From Streptomyces sp. sk2.1 (GTDB lineage: Bacteria; Actinomycetota; Actinomycetes; Streptomycetales; Streptomycetaceae), in contig NZ_RDBO01000020.1 of NCBI RefSeq assembly GCF_008120935.1, forward strand, positions 838,277 to 902,276: a stretch of 64,000 nt of DNA. The letters are read 5' to 3'. This document shows, in pieces, positions 25,031 through 34,430 of this stretch; position 1 is the stretch's first letter; each line of letters starts with the position of its first letter. The notes under the pieces are model-generated. The model searched no databases. It was given only the letters and a program-made list of their open reading frames with translations, and was not told the DNA's origin. A program made the translations under genes and the position numbers.

Positions 25031-26079
25031 CCCCGCTCGAAGAAGGACGGACCGACGGGCTCGTCGAAGTCACCGAGCGCTTCGAGGTTGCCCTCGCTGT
25101 TCACACCGATCCGCAGCTGCGGAAGGGCGTGACCGGCCGGACCGAAAATGACGCGGGCGCCGTCGGAGAGGTCGAAGGTGGACTGGTGGCACGGGCAGAG
25201 CACGTGGTGGGTCTGCTGCTCGTACAGGCTGATCGGGCAGCCGACGTGGGTGCAGATCTTGGAGAAGGCCACGATTCCCTCGTGGGACCACTCCAGCTCG
25301 CGCTTGTCCTTGATGTTCTCCGGCTGGATCCGGACGATCATCAGCGCGGCCTTGGCGATCTGGTTGTTGAAGTCCTCCGCGTCCTCCTCCAGGCCCTCGG
25401 GCATGGCGAAGGTCAGCGAACCCACGATCACGTCCTCGGGACGCAGCGGCTCCATCGTGTTCATGTTGATGAGCTGCTTGCCCTTGCTCCACATGGTCTC
25501 GCGGAGCTTCTTCTCGGGCAGCGGGCCGAGGTCGCGCAGCAGCACCACACCGGAGAGCGGCACCAGGGCCAGCGCGCCGAACATGGTGTTGCGGATCAGC
25601 TTGCGACGGCCGATCGCGGACTCCCGGGCACCGTCCGCGAAGTCGGCGAGGACCTTCGCCTTGACCTCGGGCGCGGCCTCGATGGGGTGCCGGTCGTCGG
25701 CGACCTCCACGTCGGACATCAGCGTGCGCGCCCAGTGGACGGCACCGGCGCCGATCGCGAAGAGAGCCACGCCCAGGGTCAGCCCCAGGGAGAAGTTGAG
25801 CGCGCTCACATGGCCGAAGGGCCAGATGTACACGATCTTGTCGACCGGGAAGATGACGTACGAGGCGATGAAGCCGACCGTCGCCAGCATGGACAGCGTG
25901 AACAGCAGCGCGACGGTGCGCTCGGAGCGCTTCGCGGCCCGTTCGTCGATGTCCTGGATGCGCGGCTTGTGGGCCGGCAGCCCCGGGTCCGCGAACGGGT
26001 CGTCCGCGACCTTCACCGCGCCGTGCGCGGGGTCCTGCTCAGCGGGCAGGTTCTCGTCTGGAATCTCTTGGCTACTCAT
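25027..26079 (-). CDS. qcrA: cytochrome bc1 complex Rieske iron-sulfur subunit
   Basis: A 350-residue actinobacterial Rieske protein with three membrane helices (about 56-76, 95-115 and 165-183) rather than the single anchor of other bacteria. The 2Fe-2S ligands are C276 and H278 in CTHVGC and C295 and H298 in CPCH; C281 and C297 form the usual disulfide. GPAGHALPQL is the Pro loop. It takes electrons from menaquinol at QcrB and passes them to QcrC. It overlaps both neighbours by ATGA, so the three qcr genes are translationally coupled. Confidence 0.96.
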   Translation of the reverse strand: MSSQEIPDENLPAEQDPAHGAVKVADDPFADPGLPAHKPRIQDIDERAAKRSERTVALLFTLSMLATVGFIASYVIFPVDKIVYIWPFGHVSALNFSLGLTLGVALFAIGAGAVHWARTLMSDVEVADDRHPIEAAPEVKAKVLADFADGARESAIGRRKLIRNTMFGALALVPLSGVVLLRDLGPLPEKKLRETMWSKGKQLINMNTMEPLRPEDVIVGSLTFAMPEGLEEDAEDFNNQIAKAALMIVRIQPENIKDKRELEWSHEGIVAFSKICTHVGCPISLYEQQTHHVLCPCHQSTFDLSDGARVIFGPAGHALPQLRIGVNSEGNLEALGDFDEPVGPSFFERG

Positions 26080-26885
26080 GACTTCTTGGCCTTAGCGGTG
26101 TGGGCCGCGACCCAAACGGCAACTGCGATCAGTGCGCCGAGCCCGAAGATCCAGGCGAACAGGCCCTCGCTGACCGGCCCCAGGCCACCCAGCTTGAGAC
26201 CGCCCGGGTTCTCCGACTGGTCGCTGTTCACGGTCTGGACGTACGCGATGATGTCCCGCTTCTGCTGCTCGGGCATCGTGCTGTCCGGGAAGGACGGCAT
26301 GTTCTGCGGGCCGGTCTGCATGGCCTCGTAGAGGTGCTTCGGGTCCACGCCCTCCAGGCTGGGCGCGTACTTGCCGTTCGTCAGCGCGCCGCCCTCACCG
26401 GTGAGGTTGTGGCACTGCGCGCAGTTGGTGCGGAACAGCTCGCCACCCTTGGCGATGTTCGCGCCCGCAGGGTTGACCTGCTTCTTGGTCGGAGTGATCG
26501 GACCGGCGCCGAGCGACGCGACGTAGGCCGCGAGCTGGTCGATCTGCGCCTGGGTGTAGATGACCTTCTTCTTCGGTACCTGGGCGCCGGGCTGCTGCGC
26601 CGGCATGCGGCCCGTACCGACCTGGAAGTCCACGGCGGCGGAGCCCACGCCGACCAGGCTCGGCCCGTCGGTGGTGCCCTGACCGCCGGTTCCGTGGCAG
26701 CTGGCGCAACCGACGGAGTACAGCTTCTTGCCCTCTTCGATGGCGAGGGACTGGGCGGTTTCGTCGGCCTGCGCCTTGCTCGCGGGCGCAAACGCGGCGT
26801 ACAGCCCCCCAGTGGCCGCCAGCGCGAGGAGTAGTACGACGACCGCCGCCAACGGATGGCGTCGTCGTGCGGAGAGCTTTTTCAC
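26076..26885 (-). CDS. qcrC: cytochrome bc1 complex dihaem cytochrome c subunit
   Basis: A 269-residue membrane-anchored dihaem cytochrome c. The N-terminal helix (about 11-32) is a signal/anchor; haem c sites are CASCH (C60-H64) and CAQCH (C154-H158), with distal Met in GRMPAQQ and NMPSFPDS. A C-terminal helix (EGLFAWIFGLGALIAVAVWV) anchors it. In actinobacteria QcrC replaces soluble cytochrome c and hands electrons straight to CtaC. It starts 94 bases downstream of ctaE, with a tandem duplication in the gap. Confidence 0.96.
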   Translation of the reverse strand: MKKLSARRRHPLAAVVVLLLALAATGGLYAAFAPASKAQADETAQSLAIEEGKKLYSVGCASCHGTGGQGTTDGPSLVGVGSAAVDFQVGTGRMPAQQPGAQVPKKKVIYTQAQIDQLAAYVASLGAGPITPTKKQVNPAGANIAKGGELFRTNCAQCHNLTGEGGALTNGKYAPSLEGVDPKHLYEAMQTGPQNMPSFPDSTMPEQQKRDIIAYVQTVNSDQSENPGGLKLGGLGPVSEGLFAWIFGLGALIAVAVWVAAHTAKAKKS

Positions 26886-26928
26886 GGATTACCCCGGTGT
26901 CAGGATCTTCTGCGTCGATGCTGGATGT

Positions 26929-26992
26929 GGTTCGGGTGCGAGCCCGATTACTTGATCATGCGGTTCGGGTCGGGCCCGATTACTTGATCATG
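26929..26992. repeat. ~32-bp tandem duplication spanning the ctaE 3' end
   Basis: GCCCGATTACTTGATCATG occurs at 26942-26960 and again at 26974-26992, each preceded by a GGTTCGGGT-type segment. The right copy contains the last codons and stop of ctaE; the left copy lies in the ctaE-qcrC gap. Confidence 0.9.
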
Positions 26993-27600
26993 TAGATCGT
27001 GGCGAAGAGGCCGATCCACACGACGTCGACGAAGTGCCAGTAGTAGGACACGACGATGGCCGAGGTGGCCTGTTCGTGGGTGAACCTCTTGGCCGCGTAC
27101 GTCCGGCCCAGGACGAGCAGGAAGGCGATGAGACCGCCTGTCACGTGCAGCCCGTGGAAACCGGTGGTCAGGTAGAACACCGAACCGTACGGGTCGGAGG
27201 AGAGGGAGAGACCCGCCTCCTTGACCAGCTCGGTGTACTCGAGGACCTGGCCTCCGATGAAGATCGCACCCATCACGAAGGTGATGATGAACCAGGTGCG
27301 GAGTTTCTTCACATCGCCCCGCTCCGCGGCGAAGACGCCGAGCTGGCAGGTGAGTGAGGAGAGCACCAGGATCGTGGTGTTTGTCGCCGAGAACGGGAAG
27401 TTCAGGTGCTCGGCCATCTCCTTCCAGTGATCCGGTCCCATCACCGATCGCAGGGTGAAGTACATCGCGAAGAGGGCCGCGAAGAACATCAGCTCGGAAC
27501 TCAGCCAAATGATGGTTCCGACGCTGGTGAGGTTCGGTCGATTGACCGACGGGTGCGCGTGCCCGGTTTCTACTGTCGTTGCTGTCGCCACGACCGACAT
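26980..27600 (-). CDS. ctaE: cytochrome c oxidase subunit III
   Basis: A 206-residue haem-copper oxidase subunit III with five membrane helices, the short form typical of actinobacteria. [32 protein letters not shown] and [15 protein letters not shown] are the family signatures. It stabilises subunit I and its proton uptake. It is the first gene of the ctaE-qcrC-qcrA-qcrB unit, although ctaC/D/F lie 3 kb upstream in another unit. The stop lies in a short tandem duplication. Confidence 0.94.
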   Translation of the reverse strand: MSVVATATTVETGHAHPSVNRPNLTSVGTIIWLSSELMFFAALFAMYFTLRSVMGPDHWKEMAEHLNFPFSATNTTILVLSSLTCQLGVFAAERGDVKKLRTWFIITFVMGAIFIGGQVLEYTELVKEAGLSLSSDPYGSVFYLTTGFHGLHVTGGLIAFLLVLGRTYAAKRFTHEQATSAIVVSYYWHFVDVVWIGLFATIYMIK

Positions 27601-27787
27601 TATGTCGGTCGCTTATCCCGCCCTCACCCCGGGGGGTGCCGTTCGGTGTGTCAGCGGGGTGTGTCCGCCCCGAACGGCCCATGGAACAGCTGTCCTGACC
27701 GGTGCTGACAGGCCGTCGGGCGGAGTACGATCCGCGCATCGGTTCATGCCCGTAAAGCCCCGAAGACACGGATGTCACGGAGGAACT

Positions 27788-28189
27788 ATGCAGCCGACCG
27801 CCACGGTCCTGGTCTACAGCGACGACGCCAACACTCGTGAGCAGGTGAGGCTGGCAGCCGGGCGCAGGCCCGCGGCCGACGTGCCACCGGTGGAGTTCCT
27901 GGAGTGCGCCACGCTGCCCGCGGTCCTGGAGGCGCTGGAGCACGGGGGCGTCGACGTCTGCGTGCTGGACGGCGAGACGGCGCCCGCGGGCGGCATGGGC
28001 GTCTGCCGGCAGATCAAGGACGAGGTCTTCCGCTGCCCGCCGGTGCTGCTGCTGATGGGCCGCCCGCAGGACGCCTGGCTGGCCACCTGGAGCCGTGCGG
28101 ACGCCGCGGTGACCCTGCCGGTCGAACCGGTCGAGTTCGCGGACGCCCTGGCCGCCCTGCTGCGCAGCAGGCTCTGCGTGGGGGCCTGA
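27788..28189 (+). CDS. orphan response-regulator receiver-like protein
   Basis: A 133-residue single receiver-fold protein with no output domain. The acidic pair (VYSDDANTREQVR) and a candidate phospho-Asp (VCVLDGETAPAGGMG) are kept, but the conserved Lys is replaced (TLPVEPVEFADAL). Phosphorylation-dependent switching is therefore doubtful and it may be a pseudo-receiver that works by protein contact. The ATG follows GGAGGA by five bases. It is divergent from ctaE, with 187 bases between the starts. No kinase is nearby. Confidence 0.75.
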   Translation: MQPTATVLVYSDDANTREQVRLAAGRRPAADVPPVEFLECATLPAVLEALEHGGVDVCVLDGETAPAGGMGVCRQIKDEVFRCPPVLLLMGRPQDAWLATWSRADAAVTLPVEPVEFADALAALLRSRLCVGA

Positions 28190-28269
28190 GTCCCGCCGCA
28201 GGGCCCGCCACGAGCCCCCTCGCGGGCTCCTTCGCGGTTCTGCCGAGGGGCAGCGCACTCCCCGGGCCG

Positions 28270-29520
28270 TCAGACCTCGGGGCGCAGTCGCGCCGCCTGG
28301 ATCGTGTCCGAACGGTCCGGGACGGTGTTCTTCTGCAGTGCGCTGCCCTTCAGCCATTTGGCCCAGGAGAGGTTCCAGTCGCCGTAGCCGTTGCCGAACG
28401 GCGCCATCGTCTCGCCCTGGCTGCCGACGACCTCGACGATGTCGCCCTCGCGCACGGTGTTGAAGAACCACTCGGCCTGGCCGGTGCTCATGCCCGTGCA
28501 GCCGTGGCTGACGTTCGCGTACCCCTGCGAGCCGGTGGACCAGGGGGCCGCGTGCACGTACTCGCCGCTCCAGGTGACCCGGGTCGCGTAGTAGACCTGC
28601 AGGTCGTACGAGTCGGAGGAACCCTCCGCGATGCCAATCGTCTCCCCGCGCATACGTACGCGGTATTCCTTGCCCAGCACGACCTTGACGCCGTTTCGGG
28701 TGGCGAAGCCGGGCTTCCCGGTGGTGACCGGAATGGTGTTGATCACTTTCCCGTTGCGCTTGACCGTCATCGAGTGCGTCGAGGCGTCGGTGACGGCCTC
28801 GATGCGGTCGCCCGTGGTGATTTTCAGCGCCTTGGAGGGGGCGCCGTGGAGGGTGTCGGTGACCCTGATGCCGGCCAGCCCGCTGGTGACCTCGATGGTG
28901 GCCCTGGCGGGCCAGTACTCCTTGGGGCGGTAGTGCAGGGTCTTGTCGTCGACCCAGTACCAGGAACCGGTCACCGCGGGCGTCGAGCGGACCCTCAGGG
29001 CGCGCTCCACGGTGGCCCTGGAGGCCCGGTCCCGGACCGGGGCGCTGAGTTCCGCGGTGACGGGCTGCCCGACGCCGTAGGTGCCCGCCCTGGGGCCGAA
29101 GGCGACCTTCAGGAACTTCTTGGCGGCGGTCGTCCCGAAGGAGAGCGTGCGGCTGCCCGGGGCGCCGTCGTCGTCCTCCACGCCGACCCGGACCGTGTAG
29201 TGGGTGCCGGCGGCCAGCGGGGCCGTGGAGTGCCAGCGCTTCCCGTCCGCGTCGAGTTCGCCCGCCAGATGGCGTCCGGTCGCGTCCACCGCCGTCACGT
29301 CCGTGATCCGGCCGTCGTCGTCGGCGGTGACTTCCAGCGGCTTGTCGGGATCGACCTTCCGATCGCCCTCGGAGACGTTGGAGGAGATCTCGTCCGCGGC
29401 GTCGTACGGCTTCTCCGCCAGCGGATGGCCGGATCCGCCGCAGGCGGTCGCGCCTGCGGCCAGGGCCGCGGCCAGCAGGGTGCAGCTCACTACGGGGCGG
29501 ATGCGCGGCGTGCGGTTCAT
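28270..29520 (-). CDS. lipoprotein L,D-transpeptidase (YkuD family)
   Basis: A 416-residue exported enzyme making 3-3 cross-links in peptidoglycan. The lipobox AAGATACGG puts a lipidated Cys at 27. Two Ig-like domains fill about 50-250 (TLSFGTTAAKKFLKVAFGP, RVRSTPAVTGSWYWVDD), as in mycobacterial LdtMt2-type enzymes. The catalytic domain ends with SHGCTGMSTGQAEWFF, with the nucleophile Cys near residue 341. The C-terminal tail (GDWNLSWAKWLKGSALQ) matches actinobacterial Ldts. It sits between the two oxidase gene units but is bounded by its own terminators and is probably independent. Confidence 0.92.
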   Translation of the reverse strand: MNRTPRIRPVVSCTLLAAALAAGATACGGSGHPLAEKPYDAADEISSNVSEGDRKVDPDKPLEVTADDDGRITDVTAVDATGRHLAGELDADGKRWHSTAPLAAGTHYTVRVGVEDDDGAPGSRTLSFGTTAAKKFLKVAFGPRAGTYGVGQPVTAELSAPVRDRASRATVERALRVRSTPAVTGSWYWVDDKTLHYRPKEYWPARATIEVTSGLAGIRVTDTLHGAPSKALKITTGDRIEAVTDASTHSMTVKRNGKVINTIPVTTGKPGFATRNGVKVVLGKEYRVRMRGETIGIAEGSSDSYDLQVYYATRVTWSGEYVHAAPWSTGSQGYANVSHGCTGMSTGQAEWFFNTVREGDIVEVVGSQGETMAPFGNGYGDWNLSWAKWLKGSALQKNTVPDRSDTIQAARLRPEV

Positions 29521-29571
29521 GGATCCACGTTATGGAGACGCGTCCGCGTCAGCGCGCGGGATGACTGCAAA

Positions 29572-29615
29572 CGGGGGGCCCGCACTCCTCTCGGTGGAGA
29601 AGTGCGGGCCCCCCG
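29572..29615. terminator. terminator hairpin after ctaF
   Basis: CGGGGGGCCCGCACT (29572-29586) and AGTGCGGGCCCCCCG (29601-29615) form a perfect 15-bp stem, 23 bases past the ctaF stop. Confidence 0.75.
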
Positions 29616-29638
29616 TCAGGTGGAGCGGTGGAGCGGTG

Positions 29639-30037
29639 TCACTGGGTGCGGTTCTCACCGCGGTAGTACTCGAAGACCCAGCCGAACAGACCGATCATGA
29701 GCATCGGGGCCGAGAAGTAGAGCAGCCACCAGCCGAAGATGACGCCCATGAAGGCGAGCGCGCCACCGACCGCCAGCGAGAGCGGCTGCCAGCTGTGCGG
29801 GGAGAAGAACCCCACCTCGCCGGCCTCGTCCGCGACGTCGGCCTCCTTGTTGTCCTGCGCCATGGCGTCGACCCGCCGGGCCGTGAAGGCCAGGTAGAAG
29901 CCGATCATCACGCTCAGACCGAAGGACAGGAACAGCGCGGTGGTGCCGACGGGCTCCTTCGCCCACACGCCGTAGGTGATGGCCATGGCGAGCATGAAGA
30001 TGCTCAGCCAGAGGAACATCTTGCCCTGGATCTTCAC
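29639..30037 (-). CDS. ctaF: actinobacterial cytochrome c oxidase subunit IV
   Basis: A 132-residue membrane protein with four helices, the actinobacteria-specific fourth oxidase subunit. [20 protein letters not shown] starts it and [20 protein letters not shown] is diagnostic. It has no cofactor and stabilises the aa3 oxidase. Its ATG overlaps the ctaD stop by four bases, so it is the last gene of ctaC-ctaD-ctaF. Confidence 0.93.
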   Translation of the reverse strand: MKIQGKMFLWLSIFMLAMAITYGVWAKEPVGTTALFLSFGLSVMIGFYLAFTARRVDAMAQDNKEADVADEAGEVGFFSPHSWQPLSLAVGGALAFMGVIFGWWLLYFSAPMLMIGLFGWVFEYYRGENRTQ

Positions 30038-31770
30038 TTGCCGGCCTCCTTGCCGCCAGCGAGGGCCTTGTCATCCTCGGAGTGGTGCTCCAGCTGCTCC
30101 AGCGCGGCGATCTCCGGGTGGTGCAGATCGAAGGCCGGGGATTCGGAACGGATCCGGGGCAGGGTGAGGAAGTTGTGCCGCGGCGGCGGGCAGGAGGTCG
30201 CCCACTCCAGCGAGCGGCCGTAGCCCCACGGGTCGTCGACCTCGATCTTCTTGCCGTACTTGGCGGTCTTCCACACGTTGTAGAAGAACGGCAGCATCGA
30301 CAGGCCGAGCAGGAACGAGGCGATCGTCGAGATCGTGTTCAGCGCGGTGAAGCCGTCCGCCGCGAGGTAGTCCGCGTAACGACGCGGCATGCCCTCGGCA
30401 CCGAGCCAGTGCTGCACCAGGAACGTGCCGTGGAAGCCCACGAACAGCGTCCAGAACGTGATCTTGCCGAGCCGCTCGTCCAGCATCTTGCCGGTGAACT
30501 TCGGCCACCAGAAGTGGAATCCGGAGAACATCGCGAACACCACGGTGCCGAAGATGACGTAGTGGAAGTGCGCGACGACGAAGTACGAGTCCGAGACGTG
30601 GAAGTCCATCGGGGGCGACGCCAGGATCACGCCGGTCAGACCACCGAAGGTGAAGGTGATCAGGAAGCCGACGGCCCAGAGCATCGGTGTCTCGAAGGAC
30701 AACGATCCCTTCCACATCGTGCCGATCCAGTTGAAGAACTTCACACCGGTCGGTACCGCGATGAGGAACGTCATGAACGAGAAGAACGGCAGCAGCACAC
30801 CGCCCGTGACGTACATGTGGTGGGCCCACACCGTCACGGAAAGACCGGCAATGGCGATCGTCGCGCTGATCAGACCGATGTAACCGAACATCGGCTTCCG
30901 GCTGAAGACCGGAATTACCTCGGAAATGATTCCGAAGAATGGTAGGGCGATGATGTACACCTCTGGATGGCCGAAGAACCAGAAGAGGTGTTGCCAGAGC
31001 AATGCGCCGCCATTGGCCGCGTCGAAGATATGTGCGCCGAATTTACGGTCGGCCTCCAGCGCGAAGAGCGCGGCGGCGAGGACCGGGAAGGCCAGCAGGA
31101 CCAGCACACCGGTCAGCAGGACGTTCCAGGTGAAGATCGGCATGCGGAACATCGTCATGCCGGGCGCGCGCATGCAGATGATCGTGGTGATGAAGTTGAC
31201 CGAACCGAGGATCGTGCCGAAGCCGGAGAAGGCCAGACCCATGATCCACATGTCGGCGCCGACACCCGGCGAACGGACCGCGTCCGAGAGCGGGGAGTAG
31301 GCGAACCAGCCGAAGTCCGCCGCACCCTGCGGGGTGAGGAAGCCGGCCACCGCGATGATCGAACCGAAGAGGTACAGCCAGTAGGCGAACATGTTCAGCC
31401 GCGGGAACGCCACGTCGGGCGCGCCGATCTGCAGCGGCATGATCCAGTTCGCGAACCCGGCGAACAGCGGCGTCGCGAACATCAGCAGCATGATCGTGCC
31501 GTGCATCGTGAACGCCTGGTTGAACTGCTCGTTCGACATGATCTGCGTGCCGGGACGGGCCAGTTCGGCGCGCATGAAGAGCGCCATCAGACCGCCGATG
31601 CAGAAGAACGCGAACGACGTGACCAGGTACATCGTGCCGATCGTCTTGTGGTCAGTGGTGGTCAGCCACTTGACGACGACGTTTCCCGGCTGCTTGCGCC
31701 GGACCGGCAGCTCGTCCTCGTACGAGTCTTCTGCTGCCGCGGCACCCTGAGGTTCGTTGAGGATGCTCAC
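30034..31770 (-). CDS. ctaD: cytochrome c oxidase subunit I
   Basis: A 578-residue catalytic subunit with twelve membrane helices. The haem a ligand is in [15 protein letters not shown], the CuB site [13 protein letters not shown] contains the Tyr cross-linked to His, the paired His are in [11 protein letters not shown], and the haem a3/a pair is in [11 protein letters not shown]. It reduces oxygen to water and pumps protons. Coupled by ATGA to ctaC upstream and ctaF downstream. The C-terminal tail after [12 protein letters not shown] is polar and cytoplasmic. Confidence 0.97.
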   Translation of the reverse strand: MSILNEPQGAAAAEDSYEDELPVRRKQPGNVVVKWLTTTDHKTIGTMYLVTSFAFFCIGGLMALFMRAELARPGTQIMSNEQFNQAFTMHGTIMLLMFATPLFAGFANWIMPLQIGAPDVAFPRLNMFAYWLYLFGSIIAVAGFLTPQGAADFGWFAYSPLSDAVRSPGVGADMWIMGLAFSGFGTILGSVNFITTIICMRAPGMTMFRMPIFTWNVLLTGVLVLLAFPVLAAALFALEADRKFGAHIFDAANGGALLWQHLFWFFGHPEVYIIALPFFGIISEVIPVFSRKPMFGYIGLISATIAIAGLSVTVWAHHMYVTGGVLLPFFSFMTFLIAVPTGVKFFNWIGTMWKGSLSFETPMLWAVGFLITFTFGGLTGVILASPPMDFHVSDSYFVVAHFHYVIFGTVVFAMFSGFHFWWPKFTGKMLDERLGKITFWTLFVGFHGTFLVQHWLGAEGMPRRYADYLAADGFTALNTISTIASFLLGLSMLPFFYNVWKTAKYGKKIEVDDPWGYGRSLEWATSCPPPRHNFLTLPRIRSESPAFDLHHPEIAALEQLEHHSEDDKALAGGKEAGK

Positions 31771-32729
31771 AGTTTGTTCGTCTCCGCATTCCTGGCCGGG
31801 TCAGTCTGCTCGATGCCGGCCGGCACGTAGCCCGTCTGGCCCTTCTTCGCCAGCTCCTCCAGGTGCGCCTGGTAGCGCTCCGGGGAGACGACCTTGACGT
31901 TGAAGAGCATTCGGGAGTGGTCGACGCCGCAGAGTTCGGCGCACTTGCCCATGAAGGTGCCCTCCTGGTTGGGAGTCACCTCGAAGGCGTTGGTGTGGCC
32001 CGGAATGACGTCCTGCTTCATGAGGAACGGCACCACCCAGAAGGAGTGGATGACGTCACGCGAAGTCAGGACGAAGCGGACCTTCTCGCCCTTCGGCAGC
32101 CACAGGGTCGGACCCGGGTTGCCGTTCTGCGGGTTCCGGGTTCCCGGGATACCGAAGTCGTAGACGCCCTCGGCGTTCTTCGGGAAGTCCTTCTGGTACC
32201 GGTCGGGGATGGCGTCGAGCTCCTTGGGGATCTCGTTGCCCGTGTCGGCCGAGCCGTCCACGTCCTCGATGTAGTTGAATCCCCAGCTCCACTGGTAGCC
32301 GACCACGTTGATGGTGTGGGCGGGCTTCTCGGAGAGCGAGAGGAGCTTCGATTCATCGCGTGCGGTGAAGTAGAACAGCACCGAGACGATGATCAGGGGT
32401 ACCACGGTGTACAACGCCTCGATGGGCATGTTGTACCTGGTCTGCGTAGGAACCTCGACCTTGGTTCGGCTGCGCCGGTGGAAGATGACGCTCCACAGGA
32501 TCAGACCCCAGACCAGCACGCCCGTGGCGAGCGCTGCCGCCCACGAGCCCTGCCAGAGAGAAAGGATCCGTGGTGCCTCTTCCGTTACCGGCGTGGGCAT
32601 ACCGAGGCGGGGGAAGTCCTTGTATGTGCAACCGGTTGCGGTCGCCAGGATCAGGCCCGCAGTCAGCACCTGCGGCAGCTTCCGCCGCATCGGGCGCCGC
32701 GACGAGCGGTCGGAGCCGTTGGGACTCAC
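31767..32729 (-). CDS. ctaC: cytochrome c oxidase subunit II
   Basis: A 320-residue CuA subunit made as a lipoprotein: the lipobox ILATATGC puts the modified Cys at 34. Two membrane helices follow (about 60-80 and 108-125). The periplasmic cupredoxin domain has the CuA ligands in [10 protein letters not shown] and [14 protein letters not shown]. It receives electrons from QcrC. The longer loop with [16 protein letters not shown] is usual in Streptomyces. It heads the ctaC-ctaD-ctaF unit. Confidence 0.96.
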   Translation of the reverse strand: MSPNGSDRSSRRPMRRKLPQVLTAGLILATATGCTYKDFPRLGMPTPVTEEAPRILSLWQGSWAAALATGVLVWGLILWSVIFHRRSRTKVEVPTQTRYNMPIEALYTVVPLIIVSVLFYFTARDESKLLSLSEKPAHTINVVGYQWSWGFNYIEDVDGSADTGNEIPKELDAIPDRYQKDFPKNAEGVYDFGIPGTRNPQNGNPGPTLWLPKGEKVRFVLTSRDVIHSFWVVPFLMKQDVIPGHTNAFEVTPNQEGTFMGKCAELCGVDHSRMLFNVKVVSPERYQAHLEELAKKGQTGYVPAGIEQTDPARNAETNKL

Positions 32730-32832
32730 GTAGCGCCTTCCCGAGAGTCTCGCCCGCGCGGTCGGCGCGGCCGTCTTTCTGGTCGGTCGCCGCCCTGACG
32801 CGGGCAGGGGTTTGGATGTTTATGCGGACCAA

Positions 32833-32838
32833 ACCCTA
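32833..32838 (-). promoter_or_regulatory. putative -10 box upstream of ctaC
   Basis: TAGGGT on the minus strand, in CCAGTAGGGTTTGG, about 104 bases ahead of ctaC. A good -35 box is not seen, so an activator or another sigma factor may be involved. Confidence 0.4.
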
Positions 32839-32999
32839 CTGGACGCTATTTGGGGTCGCGCGGGGAGGGTGCCCAACGCGCCGTCCGACTCCCCGAAGGG
32901 GTGGAATGCGCGCCTCCGGCCGTCATCTGACGCCCCCTCTCCCGGCGGTCCGGAAGGCCCCTCCCGGCCCCCCGGCCCGGCGCGGGCTAGCGTGGCCGG

Positions 33000-34382
33000 G
33001 TGCCCTACTTCGACACCGCATCCTCCGCCCCCCTGCACCCCGTCGCACGCCAGGCGCTGCTTGCCGCGCTGGACGAGGGCTGGGCCGACCCGGCCAGGCT
33101 CCACCGCGAGGGGCGGCGGGCCGGGCTGCTGCTGGACGCCGCCCGGGAGGCCGCCGCCGAGGCCGTCGGGTGCCGGCCGGACGAGCTCACGTTCACCCCT
33201 TCGGGGACCCGGGCGGTGCACGCCGGAATTTCCGGGGCGCTCGCGGGCCGTCGGCGTGTCGGCCGCCATCTGGTCGTCTCCTCGGTCGAACACTCGTCGG
33301 TACTCCATTCGGCCGCCGCCCATGAGGCCGAGGGCGGCTCGGTCTCCGAGGTGGCGGTGGACCGCTCGGGGGCGGTGGACGCGGCGGACTGGGCGCGGGC
33401 GCTGCGGGCGGACACCGCGCTGGCCTGTCTGCAGTCCGCCAACCACGAGGTCGGCACCGAGCAGCCGGTGGCGGAGGTCGCGGAGGTCTGCCGGGAGGCG
33501 GGGGTGCCGCTGCTGGTGGACGCGGCGCAGTCGCTGGGCCGGGCGCCGGTGCCGGGCGGCTGGTCGCTGCTGGTGGGCAGTGCCCACAAGTGGGGCGGAC
33601 CCTCGGGGGTGGGGCTGCTGGTGGTGCGCAAGGGGGTGCGGTTCGCGCCGCGGGGGCCGGTCGACGAACGGGAGTCCGGGCGGTCGGCGGGGTTCGAGAA
33701 CATTCCGGCGATCGTCGCCGCGGCGGCCTCGCTGCGGGCGGTACGGGCCGGGGCGGAGGCCGAGGCCGCGCGGCTGCGGGTCCTGGTGGACCGGATCAGG
33801 AGCCGGGTGCCGGAGCTGGTGCCCGATGTGGAGGTGGTCGGCGATCCGGTGCGGCGGCTGCCGCACCTGGTGACCTTCTCCTGTCTCTATGTCGACGGGG
33901 AGGCCCTGCTGCACGAGCTGGACCGGGCGGGTTTCTCCGTGTCGTCCGGTTCGTCCTGCACCAGCAGCACGCTGACGCCGAGCCATGTGCTCAGGGCGAT
34001 GGGGGTGCTGTCGGAGGGGAACGTACGGGTCTCGCTGCCGGACGGCACCCGCGACGAGGAGGTCGACGACTTCCTGGAGGCACTGCCCCGGGCGGTGGCG
34101 GAGGTACGGGCGAGGCTCGGCGCGCCCGCGTCGGCGGCCGCCTCCCCCGCCCCGGCCGCGTCCCTGGTGGTCGACGCGCTCGGGAAGCGCTGCCCGATCC
34201 CGGTGATCGAGCTCGCAAAGGTGATCGGGGAGGTACCGGTGGGCGGGACGGTGACGGTGCTCTCCGACGACGAGGCGGCGCGCCTGGACATCCCCGCCTG
34301 GTGCACGATGCGCGGGCAGGAGTACGTGGGCGAGGAGCCCGCGGACCGCGGTTCGGCCCATGTGGTCCGCCGGCTCGTCTGA
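33000..34382 (+). CDS. cysteine desulfurase fused to a TusA-type sulfur-carrier domain
   Basis: A 460-residue fusion. Residues 1-370 are a NifS/IscS-class desulfurase: PLP Lys K197 in GSAHKWGGPSGVG, the conserved VEHSS His, and the persulfide Cys C320 in SSGSSCTSS. After an Ala/Pro linker (375-388) comes a TusA domain (VVDALGKRCPIPVIEL, Cys398 as sulfur acceptor). Sulfur can thus pass within one chain to a carrier, for tRNA thiolation, cofactors or clusters. The GTG at 33000 lies seven bases after TAGCGT (32988-32993) with no ribosome site, so the message is probably leaderless. A hairpin closes it. Confidence 0.92.
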   Translation: MPYFDTASSAPLHPVARQALLAALDEGWADPARLHREGRRAGLLLDAAREAAAEAVGCRPDELTFTPSGTRAVHAGISGALAGRRRVGRHLVVSSVEHSSVLHSAAAHEAEGGSVSEVAVDRSGAVDAADWARALRADTALACLQSANHEVGTEQPVAEVAEVCREAGVPLLVDAAQSLGRAPVPGGWSLLVGSAHKWGGPSGVGLLVVRKGVRFAPRGPVDERESGRSAGFENIPAIVAAAASLRAVRAGAEAEAARLRVLVDRIRSRVPELVPDVEVVGDPVRRLPHLVTFSCLYVDGEALLHELDRAGFSVSSGSSCTSSTLTPSHVLRAMGVLSEGNVRVSLPDGTRDEEVDDFLEALPRAVAEVRARLGAPASAAASPAPAASLVVDALGKRCPIPVIELAKVIGEVPVGGTVTVLSDDEAARLDIPAWCTMRGQEYVGEEPADRGSAHVVRRLV

Positions 34383-34390
34383 GAACCCGC

Positions 34391-34418
34391 CGGGTGGCCT
34401 CCGGCCGGAGGCCACCCG
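34391..34418. terminator. bidirectional terminator hairpin
   Basis: CGGGTGGCCTCCGG (34391-34404) is directly followed by its exact reverse complement (34405-34418). It lies between the convergent desulfurase and kinase genes. Confidence 0.7.
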
Positions 34419-34430
34419 ACACCCGTCGGG

